DNA of 64,000 nt from contig JAEFAE010000003.1 of assembly GCA_016291135.1 (NCBI GenBank), positions 20,516-84,515 of the forward strand, read 5' to 3'. Source of the stretch: Bacteroidales bacterium. Its GTDB lineage: Bacteria; Bacteroidota; Bacteroidia; Bacteroidales; F082. The notes under the pieces were generated by a model. The model saw nothing but the letters and a program-made list of their open reading frames with translations, made no database searches and was not told the DNA's origin. The position numbers and the translations under genes are program-made. Shown here piece after piece: positions 55,355 through 64,000 of this stretch; positions within the stretch are counted from its first letter, which is position 1, and every line of letters begins with the position of its first letter.

Positions 55355-55391
55355 TCAGCAGAAAAGATCCCGCAATGGGGCGGGGCGCTGA
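55355..55391 (+). promoter_or_regulatory. Possible rplT leader structure (two stacked helices with internal loop)
   Basis: TCAGC-agaaaagat-CCCGC-aatggg-GCGGG-gc-GCTGA just upstream of rplT. Confidence 0.4.
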
Positions 55392-55409
55392 ACGAAAAAC
55401 TTACAAGAA

Positions 55410-55754
55410 ATGACAAGATCAGTCAATGCCGTGGCTTCGAGAGCCAGGCGCAAGAAAATCCTCAAGCAGACCAAAGGTCAGTTCAGAACCAGAAAGAACG
55501 TCTGGACTGTGGCGAAAAACTCCTACGAAAAAGGACAAACCTACGCTTACCGTGACAGAAGGAACAAGAAGCGCGATTTCAGATCCCTGTGGATCGTCCG
55601 TATCAACGCTGCTGTCCGCGCTTACGACATGTCGTACAGCGTGTTCATGGACAAGCTGAACAAGGCCGGTATCGAGATCAACCGCAAAGTGTTGGCCGAC
55701 CTCGCGTTGAACAACCCGGAAGCCTTCAAGGCAATCGTCGATCAGGTGAAGTAA
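55410..55754 (+). CDS. rplT: 50S ribosomal protein L20
   Basis: [62 protein letters not shown]. Confidence 0.98.
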   Translation: MTRSVNAVASRARRKKILKQTKGQFRTRKNVWTVAKNSYEKGQTYAYRDRRNKKRDFRSLWIVRINAAVRAYDMSYSVFMDKLNKAGIEINRKVLADLALNNPEAFKAIVDQVK

Positions 55755-55774
55755 GCAACCTGTTTGTAAACGAT

Positions 55775-55807
55775 AAAAACCGCGGCCCGAAGGCCGCGGT
55801 TTTTTTT
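55775..55807 (+). terminator. Intrinsic terminator after rplT
   Basis: AAAAACCGCGGCC-CGAA-GGCCGCGGTTTTTTTT. Confidence 0.9.
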
Positions 55808-55829
55808 ATGAAAAAAATCCAAAAAACAC

Positions 55830-55859
55830 TTGCGCGTTTCGAAAAAAGATGTACCTTTG
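55830..55859 (+). promoter_or_regulatory. tRNA promoter: TTG (-33), 19-nt spacer, TACCTTTG (-7)
   Basis: cTTG at 55829-55832 and TACCTTTGC at 55852-55860. Confidence 0.5.
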
Positions 55860-55895
55860 CAGCCGCAAACAACGTTCTTATAGAGGTTGATCAAA

Positions 55896-55979
55896 GCCCA
55901 GGTGGTGAAATTGGTAGACACGCTACTTTGAGGGGGTAGTGCCGATTACGGCATGCAAGTTCGACTCTTGTCCTGGGCA
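55896..55979 (+). tRNA. tRNA-Leu (anticodon GAG)
   Basis: GCCCAGG/CCTGGGC acceptor; loop TTGAGGG; long variable arm; GTTCGAC T-loop; CCA not encoded. Confidence 0.93.
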
Positions 55980-56005
55980 CCTTTGAAATCAAGTTAGACT
56001 CCTTT

Positions 56006-56087
56006 GCCCCGATGGCGGAATTGGTAGACGCGTACGTTTCAGGTGCGTATTTCGAGAGGAGTGCAGGTTCGACTCCTGTTCGGGGCA
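56006..56087 (+). tRNA. tRNA-Leu (anticodon CAG)
   Basis: GCCCCGA/TCGGGGC acceptor; loop TTCAGGT; GGTTCGAC T-loop; CCA not encoded. Confidence 0.92.
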
Positions 56088-56094
56088 CAAAATC

Positions 56095-56122
56095 AGCAAC
56101 CTGGTGACGGGTTGCTTTTTTT
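56095..56122 (+). terminator. Intrinsic terminator after the tRNA pair
   Basis: AGCAACC-tggtgacg-GGTTGCT followed by TTTTTT. Confidence 0.75.
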
Positions 56123-56145
56123 ATATTCCATAGCATTCAAACACC

Positions 56146-57051
56146 ATGAGCAGCAAGTCCGAAAGAAAGCCCCATTCCAAAAGCAATCCTTTGAGATTCA
56201 GGGTTGTAGAGCCGTCTCCTTTGATGGAGTTCCTCATGAAGAAAATGGATGGCATCAGCCGTACGCGGGTCAAGCACATGCTGGCCAACGGCGTGGTCTC
56301 CGTCGACGGGGATCGCACCAGCCAGTTCGACTTTGCCTTGCAGCCGGGCATGACCGTCGAAATCGGGAAGCCCACCGCCAAGGAACGCTTCTACAGCAAA
56401 TGGCTCAAGATTGTCTATGAAGACAAATACCTGGTCGTCATCGACAAGAAGGAAGGCTTGCTCACCAACAGCCCCACCAAGGAGCAGGAAACGGCGCAAA
56501 GCATCCTCAACCAATACTTTACCGCTTCCCAACAACGTTGCCGCGCCCATACCATCCACCGGCTCGACCGCGACACTTCCGGATTGATGCTCTTTGCCAA
56601 GGACAAGGAAATCGCCATGTCGTTTGAGGAGAACTGGAAAGAGAAGGTCTACGACCGCCGCTATGTTGCCGTCCTGGAAGGCCGCCTCGAACCCCGTGAA
56701 GGGACCGTGGAGTCGTGGCTCAAGGACAACAAGATGTTCGTCACCTATTCCAGTCCCACCGACAACGGAGGCAAGTATGCCGTCACGCATTATCAGGTGC
56801 TGATCAGCAACAAAAACTATTCGTTGGTGGACTTTCACCTCGAAACGGGTCGCAAGAACCAAATCCGCGTCCATGCCCAGGATCTCGGCCATCCCATCGT
56901 GGGTGACGAGAAATACGGCGCGACCGACAACAGCCTGGGCCGTCTTTGCCTGCATGCCTACCGGCTCTGCTTCATCCATCCCACTACGGGCAAGGAACAT
57001 GAGTTTGAGACGGAATTCCCTAAGGTGTTTGAAAAACCGTTTCATAAATAG
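56146..57051 (+). CDS. RluA-family pseudouridine synthase
   Basis: VVIDKKEGLLTNSP; HTIHRLDRDTSGLMLFAKD; LETGRKNQIRVHAQDLGHPIVGDEKYG. Confidence 0.95.
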   Translation: MSSKSERKPHSKSNPLRFRVVEPSPLMEFLMKKMDGISRTRVKHMLANGVVSVDGDRTSQFDFALQPGMTVEIGKPTAKERFYSKWLKIVYEDKYLVVIDKKEGLLTNSPTKEQETAQSILNQYFTASQQRCRAHTIHRLDRDTSGLMLFAKDKEIAMSFEENWKEKVYDRRYVAVLEGRLEPREGTVESWLKDNKMFVTYSSPTDNGGKYAVTHYQVLISNKNYSLVDFHLETGRKNQIRVHAQDLGHPIVGDEKYGATDNSLGRLCLHAYRLCFIHPTTGKEHEFETEFPKVFEKPFHK

Positions 57052-57086
57052 TTCGGATTTAAGGGTCGGTATGAAAGTGTTTTTTC

Positions 57087-57094
57087 TATCTTTG
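57087..57094 (+). promoter_or_regulatory. -7 box TATCTTTG
   Basis: TATCTTTGC 30 nt before ATG 57124. Confidence 0.4.
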
Positions 57095-57123
57095 CTGATA
57101 GAAAACGCATTTTGATTATCCCT

Positions 57124-59160
57124 ATGAAAAAAACGATACACATCCTATTGACCATGCTGTTGGCGGTCTGCTTCGGCATTGCCCATGCGCAAACCTCGTG
57201 GTATGGCTACGCCCTCTCCAGTTTTGGCGGTGCGTCTTGGGTGAATCATTTCATCCGTTTCGACGGACAACAACCCGGATCGGTTCAACCGGTGTCGGAA
57301 TCCCTTCCTCAGATCCACGCTGCCACCTATGTGGATGGCTATGTGTGGTTCGTAACATCTACCAGAAGCCTCTGTAGAGCGCCTTTCGACGAGGAGACGC
57401 AAACCATCGGCGCCAATGAGACGTTGGTGGAGACCATGGACCCATATCGCATGTTTATCGACATGGCCTACAATGCTTTGGATGGCAAGATGTATTTCTT
57501 GTGCCAAAACAGCCAGTTCAACAGCTCCCTGAAATATGTCGATTTGGCGTCGCCCACGCTTCTTTACGAGGTGGGGGATATCAGTGAACGATTGTGGACG
57601 CTCGCCATCAATGCCCAAGGACAGGCATACGGCGTTGCCTACGAGGGAGGCGGCCTGTACCAAGTCAATCTGGGCGATGCCAGCACCACCTTGGTTGGAC
57701 CTACCGGAAAAGAGGTGTGGTATACCCAGAGCATGGCGTTCGACCTCAATACCGGAGCCTTGTATTGGGCGCAAGTTTCCACTGCCAATGACCATGGGTT
57801 TTACCAAGTGGACGTGCAAACAGGTGCGGCGACTTCCCTGGGCGAAATCGGTGGGAGCGGTGCCCAGCTGACCGGATTGTTTATGGTTCCGGAAACAGCT
57901 CCTGAACCCGTTGCCGAATTCGTTGACTTCGAAACCGGCGACTTTAGCCAGTTCCCCTTCAACAACACGTTCGACATTCCTTGGCAGATCTTCGACGATG
58001 GCAGTGGTAACCGCTGCATGAGGAGCGGCAACAGGGAACAGCCCTCAACCACATCGGCCATCGAGGCCACTTTCAACTACCCGGAACCGGGCTATATCTA
58101 TTTCGACGGCAAATGCAGGGGTGAGGGGACCGGTACGATTCATGACCACTGCCGTTTCTACATCGACGGGACGTTGCGATTCGAGTACGGTGCCCAAGGA
58201 TCCCTCTGGCATCCCTATCTGTTCGAAGTGGCAGCTGGCTCCCATACGTTCCGATGGGAATATGTAAAAGACGGTAGCGTCAATCCCGAAGGCGACTACT
58301 TTGCGGTCGACAACATCAAGTTTGCCACCGGCAGCCCCTGTGTGGCACCGACAAACCTGGTCGTAAACCCCACGCCCAGTGAGGTCTCCATCCGTTGGAA
58401 CGGCTATGCTTCCAGCTATACGCTGCGTTACAAGAATGTCTCGGAAAGCGATTGGACCACCGTGAATGGGTTGCCCGAAACCGCCTACGTCATCCATGAC
58501 CTTCCTTTGGGTGAATACGACTTGGAGATCCGTTCCGACTGTGACGAAGACCATTGGACCGCGACCACGTTCGCTGTCGAAGGTGAACCTACGGTCATCA
58601 CGGACATCAACCTCTTTGGGTTCACGGCGCCTGTTTGGGGTGCGCATCCCGACGTTGACCTGGAAGTGGCTCCGGACGCGCCCTACACCCTTACGACCGT
58701 GGAATGGCACCGATATGAAGGCGTAGACGACCAGGTCCTTGGTCCGGAGGACTGTTTCAATCTTGAAGCGGTCAACTATTACTTGTATGTTGTAGTGACG
58801 CATGAGGATGGCTTTGTCTTCGCAGAGCGTCCTGCCGTTTATTTTGATGGCGATGGGACCCTTTTTGACAGTGGTCAGGCAACCTATCATGATTATCGGA
58901 TCTATACCATCGATTTTCAAGTGGCGGATCCAACTGGGATTGCCGAACCGTCCGAAGGGATTCTTTCGGTTTGGCCGAATCCTGCCCACACGGTTTTGCA
59001 TATCGATGGGGCCGAAGGAGAAACCGTTACGGTTTATGACGTCATGGGCCGACGGGTGTTCCAACAGACCTATGAGAATGCCTTGGATGTGCGTGGCCTG
59101 GCTCCCGGCATGTATGCCGCAGCAGTGGCGGGTCGTACCTTGAAATTCATAGTAAAGTAA
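57124..59160 (+). CDS. Secreted protein with propeller-like N-region, Fn3-like domain and T9SS sorting domain
   Basis: Signal peptide; repeated LWTLAINAQGQAYGV / SMAFDLNTGALYW; APTNLVVNPTPSEVSIRWNGYASSYTLRYK; LSVWPNPAHTVLHI...GMYAAAVAGRTLKFIVK. Confidence 0.8.
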   Translation: MKKTIHILLTMLLAVCFGIAHAQTSWYGYALSSFGGASWVNHFIRFDGQQPGSVQPVSESLPQIHAATYVDGYVWFVTSTRSLCRAPFDEETQTIGANETLVETMDPYRMFIDMAYNALDGKMYFLCQNSQFNSSLKYVDLASPTLLYEVGDISERLWTLAINAQGQAYGVAYEGGGLYQVNLGDASTTLVGPTGKEVWYTQSMAFDLNTGALYWAQVSTANDHGFYQVDVQTGAATSLGEIGGSGAQLTGLFMVPETAPEPVAEFVDFETGDFSQFPFNNTFDIPWQIFDDGSGNRCMRSGNREQPSTTSAIEATFNYPEPGYIYFDGKCRGEGTGTIHDHCRFYIDGTLRFEYGAQGSLWHPYLFEVAAGSHTFRWEYVKDGSVNPEGDYFAVDNIKFATGSPCVAPTNLVVNPTPSEVSIRWNGYASSYTLRYKNVSESDWTTVNGLPETAYVIHDLPLGEYDLEIRSDCDEDHWTATTFAVEGEPTVITDINLFGFTAPVWGAHPDVDLEVAPDAPYTLTTVEWHRYEGVDDQVLGPEDCFNLEAVNYYLYVVVTHEDGFVFAERPAVYFDGDGTLFDSGQATYHDYRIYTIDFQVADPTGIAEPSEGILSVWPNPAHTVLHIDGAEGETVTVYDVMGRRVFQQTYENALDVRGLAPGMYAAAVAGRTLKFIVK

Positions 59161-59186
59161 TTCTTTAAATAACAAAATGTAGATAT

Positions 59187-60029
59187 ATGGAAATCAATGA
59201 ATTAAAACGTGTAGCATCGCAGGTGCGTCGCGACATTATCCGTATGGTTCACGGATGCCAGTCGGGCCACCCCGGTGGGTCGTTGGGCGCGACGGACCTG
59301 GTCACCGCCCTGTACTTCGACCAAATGCAGATCGACCCCGCCCGCTTCCGTATGGATGGCAACGGGGAGGATATGTTCTTTCTCTCCAACGGGCACATCA
59401 GTCCGATGTTTTACAGCATCCTGGCCCGCAGGGGGTATTTCCCGGTGCCTGAGCTGGCAACGTTCCGTAGGCTGGGCACCCGTCTGCAAGGACATCCCAC
59501 CACGGCTGAAGGACTGCCTGGCGTACGCATCGCCTCCGGCTCCCTCGGCCAAGGGCTCTCGGTCGCCGTCGGCGCTGCCCAGGCCAAGCGTCTGAACAAC
59601 GATCCCCATCTTGTGTTCGTGCTGATGGGCGATGGTGAGCAGGATGAGGGCCAGATCTGGGAAGCCGCCATGTATGCCGGTGCCAAGAAAGTGGACAATC
59701 TGGTCGGCATCCTCGACTATAACATGAAACAAATCGACGGTCCCACCGATGCGGTGATGAACCTCGGCGACATGCGGGCCAAATACGAGGCCTTCGGCTG
59801 GAAGGTCATCGAACTCAACGGCAACGACATGCAGCAGGTGGTCGATGCTCTCAAGCAGGCTCGGCAAGGGGCAGGGCAGGGACAACCCCAGATGCTCTTG
59901 GCCCACACCGAGATGGGCATGGGGGTCGATTTCATGATGGGCACCCACAAATGGCACGGCACTCCGCCCAACGACGAGCAGGCAGCCAACGCCTTGGCCC
60001 AGCTGGAGGAAACCCTCGGAGATTATTGA
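59187..60029 (+). CDS. Transketolase, N-terminal (TPP-binding) subunit
   Basis: GHPGGSLGATDLVTALYF; GSLGQGLSVAVGAAQAKRL; MGDGEQDEGQIWEAAMYAG. Confidence 0.95.
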   Translation: MEINELKRVASQVRRDIIRMVHGCQSGHPGGSLGATDLVTALYFDQMQIDPARFRMDGNGEDMFFLSNGHISPMFYSILARRGYFPVPELATFRRLGTRLQGHPTTAEGLPGVRIASGSLGQGLSVAVGAAQAKRLNNDPHLVFVLMGDGEQDEGQIWEAAMYAGAKKVDNLVGILDYNMKQIDGPTDAVMNLGDMRAKYEAFGWKVIELNGNDMQQVVDALKQARQGAGQGQPQMLLAHTEMGMGVDFMMGTHKWHGTPPNDEQAANALAQLEETLGDY

Positions 60030-60063
60030 ACGGTAAACTGATAACGGAAAACTAAAAGTGACT

Positions 60064-61008
60064 ATGGATACATTCGAAAAAAAAGATACCAGATCGGGAT
60101 TCGGTGCCGGCTTGCTTGAAGCGGGTCGTCGCAATCCCAAGGTGGCGGCCTTCTGCGCCGACCTCACCGGATCGCTTAAGATGGGCGACTTCGCCAAGGA
60201 GTTTCCCGAACGTTTCTTCCAAACCGGCATTGCCGAGGCCAACATGACCAACATGGCTGCCGGCATGGCGCTTAGTGGCTTCGTGCCCTTCACGGGTACC
60301 TTCGCCGCCTTCGCCACAGGACGGGTCTATGACCAGATCCGCCAATGTGTGGCCTATTCCAACAAGAACGTGAAGATTGCCGCTTCCCATGCGGGCGTCA
60401 CCCTGGGCGAAGACGGCGCTACCCACCAGATCCTCGAGGATATCGGCCTGATGAAGATGTTGCCCAACATGACGGTGATCGTCCCTTGCGACTACAACCA
60501 GACCAAGAACGCCACCATCGCCGCCGCCGAATACGACGGCCCGGTCTATCTGCGGTTCGGACGCCCCAAGGTACCGAACTTCACCCCTGCGGATGAGCCA
60601 TTCGTGATTGGGAAGGCCCAGATGATTCAGGAAGGTACCGATGTGACCATTTTTGCTTGTGGCCATCTTGTATGGAAAGCCATGGAGGCAGTCGAGATCC
60701 TCAAGGGACAAGGCATCCATGCCGAACTGATCAACATCCACACCATCAAGCCTTTGGATGTGGATGCGGTGCTGAAGTCGGTGGCCAAGACCCGTTGTGT
60801 GGTGACTGCCGAAGAGCATCAGCGCAATGGCGGTCTCGGCGACAGCATCGCCCAGGTGCTGGCCCTGCACGACCCCGTTCCGATGGAAATGGTGGCCGTT
60901 GACGATGTGTTCGGTCAGAGCGGCACTCCGGACGAGTTGTTGAAAGCCTACCACCTCGACACCCCCGATATCGTTGAAAAAGTGAGCATTGTACTTAAAC
61001 GAAAATAA
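60064..61008 (+). CDS. Transketolase, C-terminal subunit
   Basis: [78 protein letters not shown]. Confidence 0.95.
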   Translation: MDTFEKKDTRSGFGAGLLEAGRRNPKVAAFCADLTGSLKMGDFAKEFPERFFQTGIAEANMTNMAAGMALSGFVPFTGTFAAFATGRVYDQIRQCVAYSNKNVKIAASHAGVTLGEDGATHQILEDIGLMKMLPNMTVIVPCDYNQTKNATIAAAEYDGPVYLRFGRPKVPNFTPADEPFVIGKAQMIQEGTDVTIFACGHLVWKAMEAVEILKGQGIHAELINIHTIKPLDVDAVLKSVAKTRCVVTAEEHQRNGGLGDSIAQVLALHDPVPMEMVAVDDVFGQSGTPDELLKAYHLDTPDIVEKVSIVLKRK

Positions 61009-61029
61009 TTCTTTTTAAACTATATTACT

Positions 61030-62196
61030 ATGAAAACAAAAGCGATATGCTTATCACTTTTATTACCCTTCTTGTTGCTAAGTTCACCGGCCTTTTCTCA
61101 AGAAAAAAACGAAAAGGAGACGCCGAAAGCGGTCAATGTGATTTACATGATCGGTGACGGCATGGCGTTGCCTCAGGTGTTCGCTACCATGCTAGCAACG
61201 GGTAAGGATCTGGCATTCATGCAGTTCCCCTATATCGGTGTGGTCGATACCCGTTCAGCCAGCAACACCATTACCGACTCGGCCGCTGGAGGTACCGCCC
61301 TGGCTTGCGACAAGAAGACCAAGAACGGCATGGTGGGCATGGATGTGGATACCGTGGCGATGCCTACGGTGCTCGACGTGCTGGCCGACCAAGGAAAAAG
61401 CACCGGCATTGTGGTGACTTGCTATTCCGGACATGCCACGCCCGCAGACTTCTACGCCAAGGTACCGAAACGCTCCATGTATGAGGACATTGCCGTGCAA
61501 CTTGCCGAATCGGACAAGGTGGATGTGATGATCGCCGGTGGCCGGAAGCATTTCGTTCATCGCAAGGACAGCGTGAACCTGATCGAGCGCATGGAGAAGG
61601 AACTGGGTTGGAAGGTGTATGACTCCCTGGCCGAGGTTGATCCCAACTGCCAAAAATATGCGGTGTTGGCGGCCGATGGTCACATGCCGGTGTATCCCCA
61701 ACGCGGCGAGTTCCTTCCGGATGGGGTCAGCATGGCTTTGAAGACCTTGGAGAAAAACGAGAACGGCTTTTTCCTCATGGTGGAGGGCTCCCAGATCGAC
61801 TTCGCTTGCCATGCGCACGACTCGGTGAACATGGTCGATGAGACGGTCGATTTCAGCAATGCCGTCCAGGTGGCGCTCGACTACGCCAAGGAGCATGACA
61901 ACACCTTGGTGGTGGTGACTGCCGACCATGAGACGGGCGGCCTCACCATGATCGATCCCCAGGGCAAATACACCAACATTGCGTTCCACTATTCCACGGG
62001 CAGCCATACCTGTCTTCCCGTTATGATCTATGCCTATGGCCCTGGTGCCGAGCAGTTTACGGGATGGATGCAAAACAACGAGGTGAAGGCGAAGATCCTG
62101 AATGCCTGTGGCATCGAGCTTCAATCCGTCCAAACGGAGAAGGCTCGGGAAATCGCTCCCGTTCATGGCAGCTTCGATTCCAATCGCGAAAACTGA
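61030..62196 (+). CDS. Alkaline phosphatase (PhoA-like)
   Basis: NVIYMIGDGMALPQV; nucleophile motif TITDSAAGGTALA; VEGSQIDFACHAHD; VVVTADHETGGLT. Confidence 0.95.
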   Translation: MKTKAICLSLLLPFLLLSSPAFSQEKNEKETPKAVNVIYMIGDGMALPQVFATMLATGKDLAFMQFPYIGVVDTRSASNTITDSAAGGTALACDKKTKNGMVGMDVDTVAMPTVLDVLADQGKSTGIVVTCYSGHATPADFYAKVPKRSMYEDIAVQLAESDKVDVMIAGGRKHFVHRKDSVNLIERMEKELGWKVYDSLAEVDPNCQKYAVLAADGHMPVYPQRGEFLPDGVSMALKTLEKNENGFFLMVEGSQIDFACHAHDSVNMVDETVDFSNAVQVALDYAKEHDNTLVVVTADHETGGLTMIDPQGKYTNIAFHYSTGSHTCLPVMIYAYGPGAEQFTGWMQNNEVKAKILNACGIELQSVQTEKAREIAPVHGSFDSNREN

Positions 62197-62212
62197 TTGC
62201 ACTGGAATGCGC

Positions 62213-62252
62213 AAAAAAGGGCGGTGAGCTTGCAAGCTCACCGCCCTTTTTT
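62213..62252. terminator. Bidirectional intrinsic terminator
   Basis: AAAAAAGGGCGGTGAGCTTGCAAGCTCACCGCCCTTTTTT, perfect palindrome between convergent genes. Confidence 0.95.
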
Positions 62253-62266
62253 CAATGCTCCAATGA

Positions 62267-64000
62267 TCAATTCTCCAGATAGGTATAACCGTAAAGGCCG
62301 GACCGGTAGTTGGAGAGGAATTCCTTGCCTTCTTCGACCGTGATCTTGCCTTCCTTGACGCACTTGGTCACCCAAGTCTCCACGGTGCGGACCAGTTTCT
62401 TGGGACTGTATTGTACGTATTCAAGCACATCGGCCACCGTCTCGCCGTCGATGACCTGGTCGATGTAGTAGCCCTTTTCATCCACCGACACATGCACCGC
62501 GTTGGTGTCGCCGAACAGGTTGTGGAGGTCGCCCAGGATTTCCTGGTAGGCGCCCACCAGGAACACGCCGATGTAGTAATGCTCCTTGTCGGTGAAGCTG
62601 TGCAGCGGTATGGTATGTTGGGTGGACTTGGCGACGAAGTTGGTGATTTTGCCGTCGCTGTCGCAGGTGATGTCTTGCAAGGTGGCGAGGTGGGTCGGGT
62701 TCTCGTCGAGGCGTTGGATGGGGATGATGGGGAAGAGCTGGTCGATGGCCCAGAGGTCGGGCAACGACTGGAACAGGGAGAAGTTGCAGAAGTATTTGTC
62801 GGCCAGCAGTTTCGGCAACGAGGTGAAGTCTTCGGGCACCCGCTTGAGGCTGTTGGCGATGTGGTTCACCTCACGGGCGATCGACCAGAACAGGCGTTCC
62901 ACCTTGGCGCGCGACTTGAGGTCGAGCAGGCCGAGGCTGAACAGGTTCAGCGCCTCCTCGCGGATTTCTTGGGCATCGTGCCAGATCTCGAGCGACGAAC
63001 TCTTGTTCAATTCGTCCCAGGAGTCGTAAAGTTCCTTGATGAGTTCGTGGTCGGTCTCCTCAGGCTCTTCGTTGTCGTCCCATTCGGGCAGTGAAGTCTT
63101 CTCCAGCACTTCGAAGATCAGCACGGAGTGGTGTGCCGTCAAGGCACGGCCCGACTCGCAGATGACGTTGGGGTGGGGGAGCTCGTTCTTGTCGCAGGCG
63201 TCGACAATGGTGTAGACCGCGTTGTTGGCGTACTCCTGGATGCTGTAGTTCACCGAGCTGGCGCTACTGGAGCGGGTGCCGTCGTAGTCCACGCCGAGAC
63301 CGCCGCCCATGTCCACGTATTCAATATGATAGCCCATCTTGTACAGCTGCACGTAGAATTGGGCCGCTTCACGCAGGGCCACGTTGATTTTCTTGATCTT
63401 GCTCACTTGGCTGCCGATGTGGTAGTGCACCAGCTTCAGGCAGTCCTTCATATCGTGTTCTTCGAGGTAGTCAAGCGCTTCGAGCAGTTCCGACGAGGTG
63501 AGGCCGAACTTGCTGCCGTCGCCGCCCGATTCTTCCCATTTGCCGGCACCGGAGCTGGCCAACTTGATGCGTACACCCAGATTGGGCGTGACTTTCAAGC
63601 GTTTGGCGATCTTGGCGGTGGTCTTCAGCTCGTTGAGTTTCTCGATCACGATGATGATCTTTCGGCCCATCTTTTGGGCCAACAGGGCGAGTTCGATAAA
63701 CTCCTCGTCCTTGTATCCGTTGCAGATGATCAGCGAGTCGGAGTCGGTGCCGAGGGCGATGATGGCGTGGAGTTCAGGCTTGGAGCCGGCTTCCAGGCCG
63801 ATGTTGCATTTCTTTCCGTGGCTCACGATTTCTTCGACCACGGGGCGCATCTGGTTCACCTTGATGGGCATCACCACGAAGTTTTGTCCATGGAACTCAT
63901 ATTCCTTGGCGGCCTCCTTGAAACAGGCATCGATGCGGTTGATGCGGTCGTCGAGGATGTCGGGGAACCGGATCAGCATGGGGGCGGCGACGTCGCGCAA
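62267..64000 (-). CDS. speA: Biosynthetic arginine decarboxylase, 5' end outside window
   Basis: VMPIKVNQMRPVVEEIVSHGKKCNIGLEAGSKPELHAII; LVHYHIGSQVSKI; YVDMGGGLGVDYDGTRSSSASSVNYSIQEYAN; VICESGRALTAHHSVLIFEV. Confidence 0.96.
   Translation of the reverse strand: MRDVAAPMLIRFPDILDDRINRIDACFKEAAKEYEFHGQNFVVMPIKVNQMRPVVEEIVSHGKKCNIGLEAGSKPELHAIIALGTDSDSLIICNGYKDEEFIELALLAQKMGRKIIIVIEKLNELKTTAKIAKRLKVTPNLGVRIKLASSGAGKWEESGGDGSKFGLTSSELLEALDYLEEHDMKDCLKLVHYHIGSQVSKIKKINVALREAAQFYVQLYKMGYHIEYVDMGGGLGVDYDGTRSSSASSVNYSIQEYANNAVYTIVDACDKNELPHPNVICESGRALTAHHSVLIFEVLEKTSLPEWDDNEEPEETDHELIKELYDSWDELNKSSSLEIWHDAQEIREEALNLFSLGLLDLKSRAKVERLFWSIAREVNHIANSLKRVPEDFTSLPKLLADKYFCNFSLFQSLPDLWAIDQLFPIIPIQRLDENPTHLATLQDITCDSDGKITNFVAKSTQHTIPLHSFTDKEHYYIGVFLVGAYQEILGDLHNLFGDTNAVHVSVDEKGYYIDQVIDGETVADVLEYVQYSPKKLVRTVETWVTKCVKEGKITVEEGKEFLSNYRSGLYGYTYLEN

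Overview
The window looks like a contiguous chromosomal segment of a Bacteroidota (probably Bacteroidales) genome. Supporting signs are a PorQ-like type IX secretion protein, several cargo proteins with T9SS type A sorting tails, BACON domains, C10 peptidases, TAnnTTTG promoter boxes and the thrS-infC-rpmI-rplT block. About 48 protein-coding genes and two tRNA-Leu genes are supported. There is no rRNA, CRISPR array, prophage or intact transposon. Most of the segment is housekeeping. The items most worth a second look are: (1) an AmgK-like sugar kinase fused to a RapZ C-terminal domain, overlapping a MurU-like nucleotidyltransferase; (2) infC, whose conserved N-terminus has no ATG/GTG/TTG start and appears to begin at AUA behind an AGGAG; (3) an M64-type peptidase pseudogene with a stop at codon 3 of its signal peptide and a deleted catalytic core; (4) an apparently shortened chorismate synthase with a TTG start and a perfect 19-bp intragenic hairpin; (5) a REP/BIME-like cluster with GTAG-flanked palindromes; (6) an envelope thiol-redox gene group; (7) two tail-to-tail C10 peptidases, one carrying a beta-helix; (8) a galactose operon with a nucleotidyltransferase and no galT; (9) several operator-like or leader-like elements. 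Everything was read by eye from the sequence and the supplied ORF track. Family calls rest on motif recognition, not database searches.
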